Shown here: positions 21,548 to 29,901 of the stretch, one piece after another | Numbering within the stretch: position 1 is the first letter of the stretch | How the letters are laid out: every line of letters begins with the position of its first letter | NCBI RefSeq assembly: GCF_003952465.1 | Contig: NZ_CP034448.1 | Span: 1,240,001-1,304,000, forward strand | Source of the DNA: Mesorhizobium sp. M1B.F.Ca.ET.045.04.1.1 | GTDB lineage: Bacteria > Pseudomonadota > Alphaproteobacteria > Rhizobiales > Rhizobiaceae | DNA: 64,000 nt | Direction of reading: 5' to 3' | Program-made: the position numbers and the translations under genes | Notes under the pieces: generated by a model | Databases searched by the model: none | What the model was told of the DNA's origin: nothing | The model's input: the letters and a program-made list of their open reading frames with translations, nothing else

Positions 21548-22321
21548 GTGGCCGATAGCACAACGGATCTCAGGGTCGAACGGAAGCCGAAACTGTCGGA
21601 AACGGTGGTCGCGGCGATCCGCAAGCAGCTCCTGGCGGGCGAGATGCCGCCTGGCCACAAGCTGCCGACCGAGGGCCAGCTGACGGAGACCTTCGGCGTC
21701 AGCCGCACCGTTATCCGCGAGGCGCTGGCCAAGCTCGCCGCCGACGGCCTTGTCGAGGCGCGGCAGGGCGCCGGCGTCTTCGTCACCGAGCACATCTCCA
21801 CCACGCTCGGCGTTCTGGCCGCCGATATGGGGGCCAAGGATTCGATCGCGCTCAACGTGCTCGAGGTGCGGCTGGCGATCGAGATCGAATCGGCCGGCCT
21901 TGCCGCCATCCGCCGCAACGCGGCGCAGGAGGCGGCGATCCAGGAGGCCTTCTTCGAGTTCGAGCGGCTGCTGCTCGACAGCCAACCGACCGGCCCGGCC
22001 GACCTCGCCTTCCATCGGGCGATCGCCAGCGCCACCAACAATCCGTTCTATGTCGAGATGCTCGACGTGCTCGGCCGCCGCGCCATCCCTTGCGACGTCA
22101 CCTCGCCCTGGTCGACGGAGCTCGTCCAGTCCGACGACTACCAGCGCGGCCTGCAGCGCGAGCATCTGGTGATCCTCAACGCGATCTCGGCGGGCGATGC
22201 GAACGCCGCGCGCGAGGCGATGCGGGCGCATCTCACCGCCAGCCAGCAGCGCTACCGCGAGCGCCTGCAGGCGCGGCAGGCCTATTACGCGAAGTCGGTG
22301 GCGGCGGCATCGACCGGATGA
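21548..22321 (+). CDS. GntR family (FadR subfamily) transcriptional regulator
   Basis: A 257-residue regulator. The N-terminal winged helix includes LPTEGQLTETFGVSRTVIRE, and the C-terminal all-helical FCD ligand domain includes LEVRLAIEIESAGLAAIRRN and a downstream DLAFHRAIASATNNPF with metal-binding Asp and His. I chose the GTG at 21548, preceded by AGGAG at 21535-21539 with 8-nt spacing; the longer frame from 21467 overlaps dctM. It probably represses the hexuronate cluster from the dyad at 17155-17173. Confidence 0.9.
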   Translation: MADSTTDLRVERKPKLSETVVAAIRKQLLAGEMPPGHKLPTEGQLTETFGVSRTVIREALAKLAADGLVEARQGAGVFVTEHISTTLGVLAADMGAKDSIALNVLEVRLAIEIESAGLAAIRRNAAQEAAIQEAFFEFERLLLDSQPTGPADLAFHRAIASATNNPFYVEMLDVLGRRAIPCDVTSPWSTELVQSDDYQRGLQREHLVILNAISAGDANAAREAMRAHLTASQQRYRERLQARQAYYAKSVAAASTG

Positions 22322-22338
22322 TCATTCGAGCAGGATAG

Positions 22339-23190
22339 ATGGACCAGAAACACACCGAATTCTCCGCGCGCTTCGCCATCGACCCCATTGCCGCGGCGGC
22401 GATGGGAACCGACGAGCTGCGGCACAATTTTCACATCGAGGGGCTTTTCCAGCCCGGTCTCGTCAGCCTGACCTACACGCATTATGACCGCATGATCGTC
22501 GGCGGCGCCATGCCGGTCGATAAGGTCCTGCCGCTGGAAGCGATCAAGCCGACCGGCACAAAGGCATTCCTCGACCGCCGCGAGCTGATCGCAGTCAACA
22601 TCGGCGGCGCCGGCACCGTGACGGCGGATGGCCCGCCTTATGAGATGGCGGCGCGCGACATGGTCTATCTCGGCATGGGCACTGAGCAGGTGTCGTTCGC
22701 TTCGGCCGATCCGGAGAAGCCGGCCAAGTTCTATCTGCTGAGCGCGCCGGCGCATCAGGTCTATCCAAGCCAGCTGATCCGCATCGGCGACGCCAGGCGG
22801 CTCGACCTCGGCAGCCAGGCGACCAGCAACGAGCGCTCGATCTTCCAGTTCATCCATGCCGACGGCGTGAAGACCTGCCAGCTCGTCGTCGGCATGACCC
22901 AACTCGCGCCCGGATCGGTCTGGAACACCATGCCTTGCCATGTGCATGATAGGCGCATGGAAGCCTATCTCTATTTCGACCTGGCCGAGGACGCGCGCGT
23001 CTTCCATTTCATGGGCGAGCCGGACGAGACGCGCCACATCGTCATGCGCAACGAGGAGGCGGTGCTGTCGCCGGGCTGGTCGATCCACTCGGGCGCCGGC
23101 ACCTCGAACTATGCCTTCATCTGGGCCATGGCCGGCGACAATGTCGACTATACCGACGTCGATCCGGTTACGCTGGACCAGCTCAGGTGA
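22339..23190 (+). CDS. kduI: 5-dehydro-4-deoxy-D-glucuronate isomerase
   Basis: A 283-residue zinc-dependent cupin isomerase of pectin catabolism that converts 4-deoxy-L-threo-5-hexosulose uronate to 3-deoxy-D-glycero-2,5-hexodiulosonate. MPCHVHDRRMEAYLYFD holds the HxH...E metal site. HFHIEGLF and the double cupin architecture fit KduI. It begins 17 nt after the GntR gene and overlaps kduD by 4 nt (GTGA). Confidence 0.95.
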   Translation: MDQKHTEFSARFAIDPIAAAAMGTDELRHNFHIEGLFQPGLVSLTYTHYDRMIVGGAMPVDKVLPLEAIKPTGTKAFLDRRELIAVNIGGAGTVTADGPPYEMAARDMVYLGMGTEQVSFASADPEKPAKFYLLSAPAHQVYPSQLIRIGDARRLDLGSQATSNERSIFQFIHADGVKTCQLVVGMTQLAPGSVWNTMPCHVHDRRMEAYLYFDLAEDARVFHFMGEPDETRHIVMRNEEAVLSPGWSIHSGAGTSNYAFIWAMAGDNVDYTDVDPVTLDQLR

Positions 23191-23954
23191 GCGATCTTTC
23201 GGCTTTCAGCCTCGCCGGCAGGCGCATCCTCGTCACCGGCGCCAACACCGGCATCGGCCAGGGCATCGCCGTGTCGGTGGCGCGCGCCGGCGGCGCCGTC
23301 GTCGGCGTCGGCCGCTCGGCGATGGATGAGACGGCGGAGAAAGTCGCAGCCGTAGGGGGACGTTTCGAAGCGGTGGCCGCCGATCTCGGCGACCCGGCCA
23401 AGGCGGCCGCCACGCTCGACCGGATCTGGGACGAGAGCGGACCACTCGATGGGTTGGTCAACAATGCCGGCATCATCCGGCGCGCCGATGCAGTCGACCT
23501 GACCGACGCCGACTGGGACGAGGTGATGGACATCAATCTGAAGACGGTGTTTTGGCTCTGCCAGAGTTTTGCCAGGCGCGTGCTGGCGGAGCCCGGGCGG
23601 CGCGGCAAGATCGTCAACATCGCCTCGGTGCTTAGCTTCCAGGGCGGCATCCGCGTCGCCTCCTACACGGCCTCGAAACATGGCGTGCTCGGCCTCACCC
23701 GGCTGCTCGCCTGCGAATGGGCGCCGAAGGGCGTCAACGTCAACGGCATCGCGCCGGGTTATATCGAGACCAACAACACCGAGGCCTTGCGCGCCGATCC
23801 CGACCGAAGTGCCGCCATCCTCGGGCGCATTCCCGCGGCGCGCTGGGGCCAGCCCGAGGACATCGGCGACGCGGCCGTGTTCCTGCTCGCGCCGGCGTCG
23901 GACTACATGCATGGCGCGGTGATGCCGGTCGACGGCGGCTGGCTGGCGCGCTGA
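23187..23954 (+). CDS. kduD: 2-dehydro-3-deoxy-D-gluconate 5-dehydrogenase (SDR family)
   Basis: A 255-residue short-chain dehydrogenase acting after KduI to give 2-keto-3-deoxygluconate. The NAD-binding TGANTGIGQG, the NNAG motif and the catalytic SYTASKHG are all present. The start is the GTG at 23187, which overlaps the kduI stop (GTGA). The assignment over a generic SDR rests on the kduI neighbour and the LAGRRILVTGANTGIGQGIA start typical of KduD. Confidence 0.92.
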   Translation: MSDLSAFSLAGRRILVTGANTGIGQGIAVSVARAGGAVVGVGRSAMDETAEKVAAVGGRFEAVAADLGDPAKAAATLDRIWDESGPLDGLVNNAGIIRRADAVDLTDADWDEVMDINLKTVFWLCQSFARRVLAEPGRRGKIVNIASVLSFQGGIRVASYTASKHGVLGLTRLLACEWAPKGVNVNGIAPGYIETNNTEALRADPDRSAAILGRIPAARWGQPEDIGDAAVFLLAPASDYMHGAVMPVDGGWLAR

Positions 23955-23983
23955 CCATTTCAATTTGCGAACGGAAGCCTGCA

Positions 23984-24316
23984 ATGACCGACATTTTCTC
24001 CCATGCGGACGAGAAAACCTGGACGCCGACGCCGGATGGCAACCGGCGACGCGTGCTGGTGCACACGGACGAACTGATGATGGTCGAGTTCGCCTTCGAC
24101 AAGGGCGGCGTCGGCGCGTTTCATTCGCATCCGCATGTGCAGGCAAGCTACGTCGCCGAAGGCCGCTTCGAAGTCACCGTCGACGGCCGGTCGGAGATCC
24201 TGGAAGCGGGAAGCAGCTTCATCGTGCCGTCCAACCTGGTGCACGGCGTCACGGCGCTGGAAGCGGGGCGGCTGGTCGACAGTTTTGCGCCTTACCGGGC
24301 AGACTTCCTCGCCTGA
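23984..24316 (+). CDS. Cupin protein, KdgF-like
   Basis: A 110-residue single cupin. FHSHPHVQASYVAEGRFEV provides the HxH...E metal-binding motif, and VPSNLVHGV the second cupin histidine. KdgF-type cupins linearise unsaturated monouronates upstream of KduI. The position directly after kduID supports that role, although single cupins are hard to separate by eye. I chose the ATG at 23984, since the longer frame runs inside kduD. A terminator follows at 24337-24364. Confidence 0.82.
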   Translation: MTDIFSHADEKTWTPTPDGNRRRVLVHTDELMMVEFAFDKGGVGAFHSHPHVQASYVAEGRFEVTVDGRSEILEAGSSFIVPSNLVHGVTALEAGRLVDSFAPYRADFLA

Positions 24317-24336
24317 GAAGGCCGCTTCGCCAAGGA

Positions 24337-24367
24337 AAACCCGCGCCTTGAAGGGCGCGGGTTTGTT
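24337..24367 (+). terminator. Rho-independent terminator of the uronate operon
   Basis: The stem AAACCCGCGCC/GGCGCGGGTTT (24337-24347 and 24354-24364) has a 6-nt loop. The T-tract is weak (GTTTGTT), but the stem is perfect over 11 bp. It lies 20 nt after the cupin gene. Confidence 0.75.
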
Positions 24368-24482
24368 GCCTGGGGCGCCCGTGGCGCCGCCGCGGTACTC
24401 AAACATCGCCGCAGGATGATTACGGTGCCGCAATATGGTGAAGATAGGTTTAACGCGGCCGGCAAAATGACAGCAGCGGCTG

Positions 24483-24588
24483 TTTAAAGCGCGTCGCGAT
24501 CCTTCGGATTCGCTCCATGAGCTTTAAACTCTTGATTTGAGCATGTCTTTGTCCCGAAACCGGTCCCACTCTCGGGAGACATGCTTTA
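24483..24588. repeat. Two-part palindromic element overlapping the lysE stop
   Basis: TTTAAAGC (24483-24490) and GCTTTAAA (24521-24528) form the first hairpin. GAGCATGTCT (24539-24548) and AGACATGCTTT (24578-24588) form the second. It matches the layout of the 9901-10004 element. The last bases of the right arm include the stop codon of the minus-strand LysE gene (24586-24588). Confidence 0.6.
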
Positions 24589-25212
24589 GCGCTGCTGCAG
24601 CGCCAGTCGCAGGCCCAGCGCGCAATAGATGCCGCCGACCACCTTGCCCTGCCATTTCAACACGGCCGGGTTGCGGCGCAGGAACGAGCCCAGACCTCCG
24701 GCGGAGACGGCGAAGACCACCGTGCTGAGGAGACCGAGAAGGACAAAGACGGCGCCAAGGATCATCAGCTGAAGCACGACCGATCCATTTTCAGGCCGCA
24801 CGAACTGCGGCAGGAAAGCGAGGAAGAACAGCGCCGTCTTCGGGTTCAGCACCTCGGTCAATATGGCTTGGCGGAACGCCTTGCCCGCCGGTATGGGCAA
24901 GGCGCTGCCGGCGAGATCGGCCGGCGCCTTCTCGAGGATGGCGCGGATGCCGAGATAAACGAGATAGGCCGCGCCGAGATATTTGATGATGCCGAATAGC
25001 ATCGCGGAAGCGGCGATGATGGCCGAGATGCCGAAGATCGCCATGACGGTGTGGACGACGTCGCCCGCCGCGACGCCGGCGCCCGTGGCGATGCCGACCT
25101 TGGTTCCCGAGCTCGTTGCCCGAGCCACGGTGAGCAACGTGGCAGGCTCCGGGATGAAGACGAAGCCGAGCACGATCGCGACATAGGTCGTCAATGTGGC
25201 CAGGTCGATCAT
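24586..25212 (-). CDS. LysE/RhtB family amino-acid exporter
   Basis: A 208-residue inner-membrane exporter with about six hydrophobic helices. The family signature is in VLGFVFIPEPATLLTVARAT and the following GTKVGIATGAGVAAGDVVH. The exported amino acid is not predictable. I chose the ATG at 25212 (MIDLATLTTYV), preceded by GGAGGA-type bases; the longer frame to 25269 adds a charged leader unlike the family. The gene ends inside a palindromic repeat. Confidence 0.88.
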   Translation of the reverse strand: MIDLATLTTYVAIVLGFVFIPEPATLLTVARATSSGTKVGIATGAGVAAGDVVHTVMAIFGISAIIAASAMLFGIIKYLGAAYLVYLGIRAILEKAPADLAGSALPIPAGKAFRQAILTEVLNPKTALFFLAFLPQFVRPENGSVVLQLMILGAVFVLLGLLSTVVFAVSAGGLGSFLRRNPAVLKWQGKVVGGIYCALGLRLALQQR

Positions 25213-25377
25213 TGCCGGTTCCTCCGCTGCAGGCCGGGACAGCAAGCCATCCTTTGCGCGCAAAGGCAATGCGGTATCGATGCGCCCGCAAAACGACGCG
25301 TGGCACGGGTTCGGATAGCATTTGGGCGATCTTCTCCTTAAGAAGGTTGCCTCAGCCGAATCCGGGAATCACACTCA

Positions 25378-27243
25378 ATGCAGGCATCGATGGCGGGGCG
25401 GACATCGACGGCAGGTCTCTTTGCCGAGGGACGCGATCCGAAACGGACCGTGCTGAAGGACGTTTTCGGCTTCGACGATTTTCGCCCCGGCCAGGCCGAC
25501 GTGATGGAAGCGCTGCTCTGCGGACGCCACGTGCTGGCGGTCATGCCGACGGGCGCCGGCAAGTCGCTCTGCTACCAGGTTCCGGCGCTGGTCCTTGGCG
25601 GGCTCACCATCGTCGTCTCGCCGCTGGTGGCGCTGATGCAGGACCAGGTCGCGGCGCTGCGGCTCGCCGGCGTCGCCGCCGACACGATCAACTCCTCGCT
25701 CGACCGCGATGCCAATGTCGCGGCATGGCGCCGCGTCGCGTCGGGCCAGACCCGTCTGCTTTATCTCGCACCGGAGCGGCTGATGACCGAGCGGATGCTC
25801 GACGCGCTCGCCAGGCTCGACATCCGCCTGATCGCCGTCGACGAGGCGCATTGCATCTCGCAATGGGGGCCGGCCTTCCGGCGCGAATATGAGGACCTTG
25901 CGCGGCTGCGCGACATCTTTCCGAAGGCGCCGATCATCGCGCTGACGGCGACCGCGGACGAGACGACGCGCACGGACATCTCGGCGCGGCTGTTTGCCGA
26001 TCGCGTCGACACGCTGGTGCTGGGCTTCGACAGGCCGAACATCAGCCTTGCCATCGAGCCGAAGCAGGACAGCAAGCGCCAGCTGCTGCGCTTCGTCGAG
26101 CGCCATAAGGGGCAGAGCGGCATCGTCTACTGCCTGTCGCGCCGGAAGACGGAGGCAATGGCCGCCTTCCTCGAGCAGAACGGCATCACCGCGCTCGCCT
26201 ATCATGCCGGCATGAGCAAGGATGCGCGGGAGGCCAATCAGAACGCCTTCATGACCTTGTCCGGCGTCGTCATGGTGGCGACGATCGCCTTCGGCATGGG
26301 CATCGACAAGCCGGACGTCGCCTATGTCTTCCACACCGACCTTCCGGCGAGCCTCGATGCCTACTACCAGGAGATCGGCCGCGCCGGCCGCGACGGGCGG
26401 TCGGCCGAGGCGCATATGCTGTACGGCCTCGGCGATATCCGCACGCGCCGCCTGTTCATCGACGACGAAGATGCCTCGCCCGAGCACAAGCGGCGCTCGC
26501 ACGGCCGGCTGGACACCTTGATCGGCTATTGCGAGACGGCGCAGTGCCGCCGCCAGGTGCTGCTCAGCTATTTCGGCGAAAGCGCTTCGCCCTGCGGCAA
26601 TTGCGACAATTGCCGCAACCAGACGCCGCGCGCGGACGGCAGCGCCGAGGCGCGCATCATCCTTTCGGCCATCGCGCAGACCGGCGAACGGTTCGGCGCC
26701 GCCCATGTCATCGACGTGCTTCTCGGCCACGAGACCGAGAAGGTGCTGGCCAGAGGCCATCAAAACCTTGCCAGCTTCGGCACCGGCGCGGCGCACAAGA
26801 GACCTGCCTGGCTGTCGCTGATCCGCCAGCTCGTCGCGGGTGGGTTCCTGATGCCGGACCCGGACGGCTATGGCGGCCTTGCCATTTCCGAAAGCGGCCG
26901 TGCGCTCGGCCGCGGCGAGACTGCCTTCGAGTACCGTGTCGAGACGCGGCACCGTTCCCTGCGCAACAAGGCGCGTTCAGCCCAGGGTGCGGCGGCGGCG
27001 GGAACGGAAGACTTGGACGCCGCGCTGCTCGCCGCGCTCAAGGCGCTGCGGCTGCGCCTGGCGAAAGAACGCCAGGTGCCGGCCTATGTCGTCTTCTCCG
27101 ACCGCACGCTGATCGACATGGCCGAGCGCCGCCCGCGCGACCTCGATGCCTTTGCAGAAGTGAACGGCGTCGGCGAGGCCAAGCTCAGGGAGTTCGGCGA
27201 GATTTTCTTGAGCGCGATTGCCGCGTATGAGGCCGGAGCCTAG
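25378..27243 (+). CDS. recQ: ATP-dependent DNA helicase RecQ
   Basis: A 621-residue 3'-5' helicase of recombination and repair. Motif 0 is in FGFDDFRPGQ, Walker A in MPTGAGKSLCYQVP, and the DEAH box in AVDEAHCISQWGPAFR. The RecQ-Ct zinc site is CETAQCRRQ plus CGNCDNC, followed by a winged helix and a C-terminal HRDC domain (about residues 540-615). A degenerate copy of the last 60 bp of this gene lies at about 28,585-28,650. Confidence 0.95.
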   Translation: MQASMAGRTSTAGLFAEGRDPKRTVLKDVFGFDDFRPGQADVMEALLCGRHVLAVMPTGAGKSLCYQVPALVLGGLTIVVSPLVALMQDQVAALRLAGVAADTINSSLDRDANVAAWRRVASGQTRLLYLAPERLMTERMLDALARLDIRLIAVDEAHCISQWGPAFRREYEDLARLRDIFPKAPIIALTATADETTRTDISARLFADRVDTLVLGFDRPNISLAIEPKQDSKRQLLRFVERHKGQSGIVYCLSRRKTEAMAAFLEQNGITALAYHAGMSKDAREANQNAFMTLSGVVMVATIAFGMGIDKPDVAYVFHTDLPASLDAYYQEIGRAGRDGRSAEAHMLYGLGDIRTRRLFIDDEDASPEHKRRSHGRLDTLIGYCETAQCRRQVLLSYFGESASPCGNCDNCRNQTPRADGSAEARIILSAIAQTGERFGAAHVIDVLLGHETEKVLARGHQNLASFGTGAAHKRPAWLSLIRQLVAGGFLMPDPDGYGGLAISESGRALGRGETAFEYRVETRHRSLRNKARSAQGAAAAGTEDLDAALLAALKALRLRLAKERQVPAYVVFSDRTLIDMAERRPRDLDAFAEVNGVGEAKLREFGEIFLSAIAAYEAGA

Positions 27244-27371
27244 CGCTTTCGATCCGCGACGGAGGAGGTGCAGCCCCGCACGTGAGCGCGTTGCCGCCAA
27301 CAAGGAAGCACTTTGCTCTCCCTGCCGGCGGCATCCTGTTGCATCGGTCAGCGCCGTCGTCGCGTGGCAGT

Positions 27372-27824
27372 TCAGGCCGCCACCAGCAGCGCCTCGATAC
27401 CGTGGCGCTGCATGGCGGCGCCAATCCGGGCAAAGTCGGGCTGCGCCTGCTGCTCGACGGTGCCGATGTCGCGGAAGAAAGCGATCATGGACGGCTCGAC
27501 GAGCACCAGCATCCGCACCGGCCGGCCGCTGTCGTTAGAGTAATTGTGCGGGGCCCTCGGGCCGATGCGCACCGAAGTACCGGCACCCGCGACGGTCACT
27601 TCGGGCGGGCCGCCCGCGCCAAAGTGACGGACGGTGAGCGCGCCTTCCAGCACATAGAACAACTCGGGCGAAGCGTGGCTGTGCGGCGGAGTGCCGGAAC
27701 CTGGCGGAACCTCGACCTCGATAAGTTCAAGGCTGGAATCGGCGATGCCGCCGAGCAGGCGGATGCGGTCGGCGACGACCCAGAGCGTCTGGGCGGCCTC
27801 GGGAGTGGTGACGTTGAAGTTCAT
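27372..27824 (-). CDS. Cupin domain protein
   Basis: A 150-residue cupin. The first motif is TPPHSHASPELFYVLEGALT and the second contains GPRAPHNYSND. No enzymatic role can be deduced. It overlaps the TetR gene by 4 nt (ATGA), so the two are one transcript and the regulator probably controls the cupin. I chose the ATG at 27824; the longer frame lies inside tetR. Confidence 0.82.
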   Translation of the reverse strand: MNFNVTTPEAAQTLWVVADRIRLLGGIADSSLELIEVEVPPGSGTPPHSHASPELFYVLEGALTVRHFGAGGPPEVTVAGAGTSVRIGPRAPHNYSNDSGRPVRMLVLVEPSMIAFFRDIGTVEQQAQPDFARIGAAMQRHGIEALLVAA

Positions 27825-28450
27825 TGCTTGTCTCTTTGGTTTGTAACTTCCGCCGGTGAATGACCCGGGGTGACCGCGGACAGGATCACCTCGAGTGCCC
27901 AGGATGCGGTCTCGCCGGCCTGGGCGCCGGTGAGACCGCCATAGTCCTTCAGGATCTCCCATGCGGAGGCCGAGAAGAGCAGATGAGCCAGCGCCTCGAC
28001 CTTCTCGGCTTCGGCGGGCTGAAGAGAGGAAATGGCGGGAGCCAGCGCCCGCCTGAAATTGGCGCGGCGGCCTGCCACGGTGCCCATGCGCATCTCACGG
28101 CCAGTCCGCGAATGGAGCGACGAGCGAATCGCTGCGTCGTGCATATCGAACCGGGGGAAGGCCTGCCGGGGGCCGTCGACGATATCCTTGGGGGTCCTCG
28201 GGGTCGTAGAGGCTCCTATCCGGGCATTCAGCCAGGGCCAGAAGGCAGCCAGAAGGTCGTCCTTGGTGGCGAAGTGGCGGAACACGGTCCGCCGTTGCAC
28301 CCCTGCCTTCCGAGCGATCGCCTCCATGCTGATCTCGTCCGCGGCGCTGGCCGAATCCATGAGCTCAAACAGGGCGCAAAGAATCGCTTCATGCGTTTCA
28401 CGCGCTTTCTCTTCGCGCATGGGGCTGTTGTAGGTGCGGACTTGCGACAC
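27821..28450 (-). CDS. TetR family transcriptional regulator
   Basis: A 209-residue regulator with an N-terminal helix-turn-helix (SMEAIARKAGVQRRTVFRHF, then TKDDLL) and a variable helical C-terminus. I chose the GTG at 28450 because AGGAG (28458-28462) precedes it by 7 nt. The ATG at 28486 would put a perfect dyad inside the coding region. It is translationally coupled to the downstream cupin gene. Confidence 0.85.
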   Translation of the reverse strand: MSQVRTYNSPMREEKARETHEAILCALFELMDSASAADEISMEAIARKAGVQRRTVFRHFATKDDLLAAFWPWLNARIGASTTPRTPKDIVDGPRQAFPRFDMHDAAIRSSLHSRTGREMRMGTVAGRRANFRRALAPAISSLQPAEAEKVEALAHLLFSASAWEILKDYGGLTGAQAGETASWALEVILSAVTPGHSPAEVTNQRDKQ

Positions 28451-28468
28451 GCGGTTGCTCCTAATTGG

Positions 28469-28485
28469 TGACACTATCTGTGTCA
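28469..28485. promoter_or_regulatory. Candidate TetR operator
   Basis: TGACAC-TATCT-GTGTCA is a perfect 6-5-6 dyad just upstream of the tetR Shine-Dalgarno site. Two further GTGTC half-sites lie at about 28,510-28,527 (GGTGTCACTTTTGGTGTC). This clustering suggests autorepression. Confidence 0.6.
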
Positions 28486-28584
28486 TTAAAATCGGCGACT
28501 GTCAATTGGTGTCACTTTTGGTGTCGTCAATCGAAATTGAAGAGCGACGCTTCTGCCGCCGCGCGACCTTGGTGCGTTCGCGTC

Positions 28585-28650
28585 GGCGACTCCAAGCTCA
28601 GGGAGTTTGGCAAGATATTGTTGAGCGCGATAGCGGCGCACGCCGAGGCC
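28585..28650 (+). pseudogene. Degenerate duplicate of the recQ 3' end
   Basis: The translated segment SKLREFGKILLSAIAA matches AKLREFGEIFLSAIAA at the RecQ C-terminus (27,179-27,226). DNA similarity by eye is about 80% over 60 bp. The cupin-tetR pair lies between the two copies. The fragment has no start and no other RecQ domain. Confidence 0.6.
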
Positions 28651-28751
28651 TTCTTGAAGCCCCAGGTTCCTGTCCGAGATCCGGATGTAAGCCTTGCAGA
28701 AGCCCTGCGAATCCGTGAAACCGGTGCCTCCTGCATCCGATCCGGGCGGCG

Positions 28752-29879
28752 ATGAGCGAATATCAGTATTACGAATTCCAGGCGATCGATCGACCACTCA
28801 GCGACGCGGATCGCCGGGCTCTGCGCGATCTGTCGTCAAGGGCGCGGATCACGGCCACCAGCTTCACCAATTCCTACGAGTGGGGTGACTTCAAGGGCGA
28901 TCCGAACGAACTCATGGAGCGCTGGTTCGATCTTCACCTCTACCTGGCGAATTGGGGCTCACGCCGCCTGATGATGAGGCTGCCGACCCGGCTGGTCGAC
29001 CGGGATCGTCTTGGCACCTTCCTCAGGAACGACGAACATTCCATGTTCAGGATCGCCGGCGAGAATGTCATCTTGAGCATCTGGCGCGACGAGTTGGAGC
29101 CCGGGGACTGGGATGACGGCGAGAGTTGGCTGGCGATCCTGTCGCCGCTTCGGGCCGACGTGCTCGCGGGCGACCTCAGGCTGTTTTACCTGATTTGGCT
29201 CATGGACGTCGAAATCGAAGCGGTCGAGCCGGACGAACCGGAGCCGACGCCTGGATTAGGACCGTTGACCGACGCGCTCGAAGCCTTCGCCGAATTCTTC
29301 TGCATCGACCGGGATCTCCTCCGGGCAGCGGCGGAGCAAAGCTCGGCCCCAGACGGGTTGCTGCCGGAGATGGCCGGGCGAATAGTCGCTGCGATGAGCG
29401 ATGCGGAGAAAACCAGCCTGCTCGTGCGGATTTTCAATGGCGAGCCGCATGTGCCGGCAGAGTTGCGAGCCTGGGTGCGGGCGCGCTCGGAACTCCAGAC
29501 GGCAACCTCGCCTGGCGCACTACGCACGGCTGCCGATCTGCTGACCCGCGCCCGTGAGATCCGCCTTGCCCGCGAGCGCGCCGAGGCGGAACACGCGGAA
29601 GCGCAGCGGCGACTGGAGGCGGAGTTGGCCGAGAAGGCACGCGAGGTGCGGCTTGAGGTCATTCGCCGCCGGGGCGAAAGCGTCTGGAGCGACGTCGAGG
29701 ATGAAATCGGGCGACGCAATCCCGCCGGATATGACAAGGCAGCAGCCCTTCTTTCCGATCTCCTGGCGCTCGCAGAAAAACAGGACAGTGTCGAGGAATT
29801 CCGCCTCCGGCTTCAATCGATCCGGGAGCGCCATGCCGGCAAGGGCCGTTTCATCGAACGTCTAGCGACGCTGGGATAG
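28752..29879 (+). CDS. Conserved hypothetical protein
   Basis: A 375-residue soluble protein. The N-terminal half begins MSEYQYYEFQAIDRPLSDAD and contains FTNSYEWGDFKGDPNELMER, a pattern I associate with a bacterial family often encoded beside SWIM zinc-finger proteins. That association is from memory. Residues about 255-310 are a charged, Ala/Glu/Arg-rich predicted coiled coil. No signal peptide or membrane segment is seen. No SWIM partner is in the window. It is convergent with the caspase-like gene, with a 22-nt gap. Confidence 0.7.
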   Translation: MSEYQYYEFQAIDRPLSDADRRALRDLSSRARITATSFTNSYEWGDFKGDPNELMERWFDLHLYLANWGSRRLMMRLPTRLVDRDRLGTFLRNDEHSMFRIAGENVILSIWRDELEPGDWDDGESWLAILSPLRADVLAGDLRLFYLIWLMDVEIEAVEPDEPEPTPGLGPLTDALEAFAEFFCIDRDLLRAAAEQSSAPDGLLPEMAGRIVAAMSDAEKTSLLVRIFNGEPHVPAELRAWVRARSELQTATSPGALRTAADLLTRAREIRLARERAEAEHAEAQRRLEAELAEKAREVRLEVIRRRGESVWSDVEDEIGRRNPAGYDKAAALLSDLLALAEKQDSVEEFRLRLQSIRERHAGKGRFIERLATLG

Positions 29880-29901
29880 GTCCGCGCGGGCCGCCCTCCA
29901 T

